Below, in pieces: positions 63,678 to 64,000 of a DNA stretch of 64,000 nt. The notes beneath the pieces are model-generated. The model made no database searches. It was not told the DNA's origin and saw only the letters and a list, made by a program, of their open reading frames with translations. Each line of letters starts with the position of its first letter. Within the stretch, counting starts at the first letter, position 1. The DNA is from Tyto alba (Eukaryota > Chordata > Aves > Strigiformes > Tytonidae). A program made the position numbers and the translations under genes. Location: assembly GCF_018691265.1 (NCBI RefSeq), contig NW_024881300.1, positions 4,669,046 to 4,733,045 on the forward strand. Reading direction: 5' to 3'.

Positions 63678-64000
63678 GGACAATTACAGAAATAGGACTG
63701 ATATCAAGTAGTGAATTGCAGGGATTTTGTCATGAGGGAAAGGAAGAGGTAAGTTTGAAATTAGTTACTGCAAGTTTGGAGTTGCAGCTTATTGCAGTGG
63801 TTTTGGAGTTGGCATGAATTAATGTCGATCAGAGAGAAATCCCCCTCACCGCGGGTCGGGAAAGGAACTTGCCTTGCATACAAGTTGTTGAAAGTTCTGT
63901 GTTTCTTTACTAGCTCCAAGTACCTAGGTCTATCCCATAGTGATAATTCCCCCAAACCTTTTTGTCTGTAAAAGTTGCACAGGTGACTGTACATACGGAT
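63678..64000. other. Non-coding window end
   Basis: About 320 bp after the LTR composite with no recognised feature. Confidence 0.5.

Noticed and set aside
1..64000. Microbial-type systems (operons, CRISPR, prophage, toxin-antitoxin)
   Set aside because: The window is vertebrate nuclear DNA with spliced genes, CpG islands and LTRs. No prokaryotic signal is present.

Overview
This window is vertebrate genomic DNA, most likely from a bird. The evidence is a compact intron-containing homeobox gene inside a large CpG island domain, long stretches without coding potential, no mammalian-type SINEs, and a roughly 1 kb LTR of a kind I recall from neoavian or passerine genomes. It is not microbial: there are no operons, ribosome binding sites, CRISPR arrays or prophages. 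The bird assignment is an inference from gene structure and repeat content. It was not checked by a search. One protein-coding gene can be supported. It is the Iroquois-class homeobox gene IRX6 on the minus strand, with coding exons from 20,723 down to 17,459. Six coding exons can be placed at canonical GT/AG boundaries. They join in frame to a 434-residue protein with an N-terminal Iroquois-type region, a TALE homeodomain at about residues 144-206, an acidic patch and an Iro box at about residues 327-341. In other vertebrates IRX6 sits in the IRX3-IRX5-IRX6 (IrxB) cluster, with MMP2 beyond its 3' end. On that basis higher coordinates here should face IRX5 and lower coordinates should face MMP2. 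Neither neighbour is seen. Layout: 1-14,100 is non-coding, with an imperfect 32-bp-stem inverted repeat at 3,978-4,071 and a degenerate AT-rich tandem repeat near 7,322-7,410. 14,200-16,200 is a CpG-rich block with embedded AT-rich segments just beyond the IRX6 3' end. 16,200-17,458 is the probable IRX6 3' UTR, with a 5-unit GC-rich minisatellite and a poly-A tract. 17,459-20,723 is IRX6. 20,724-22,290 is its CpG-rich upstream and promoter region. 22,290-55,960 is an intergenic gene-poor region with several AT-rich, homeodomain-site-dense blocks that look like candidate conserved enhancers (notably 22,290-22,460, 26,110-26,930, 31,140-31,290 and 38,030-38,420). 55,961-56,958 is a solo LTR in minus orientation. 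62,809-63,677 is a related LTR composite in which plus- and minus-oriented copies face each other. The picture is one developmental transcription factor gene surrounded by its probable regulatory landscape. I found no convincing new multi-gene system. The most unusual signals are the near-perfect hairpin at 4.0 kb, the head-to-head LTR structure at 63 kb, and two substitutions in the normally almost invariant Iroquois homeodomain.
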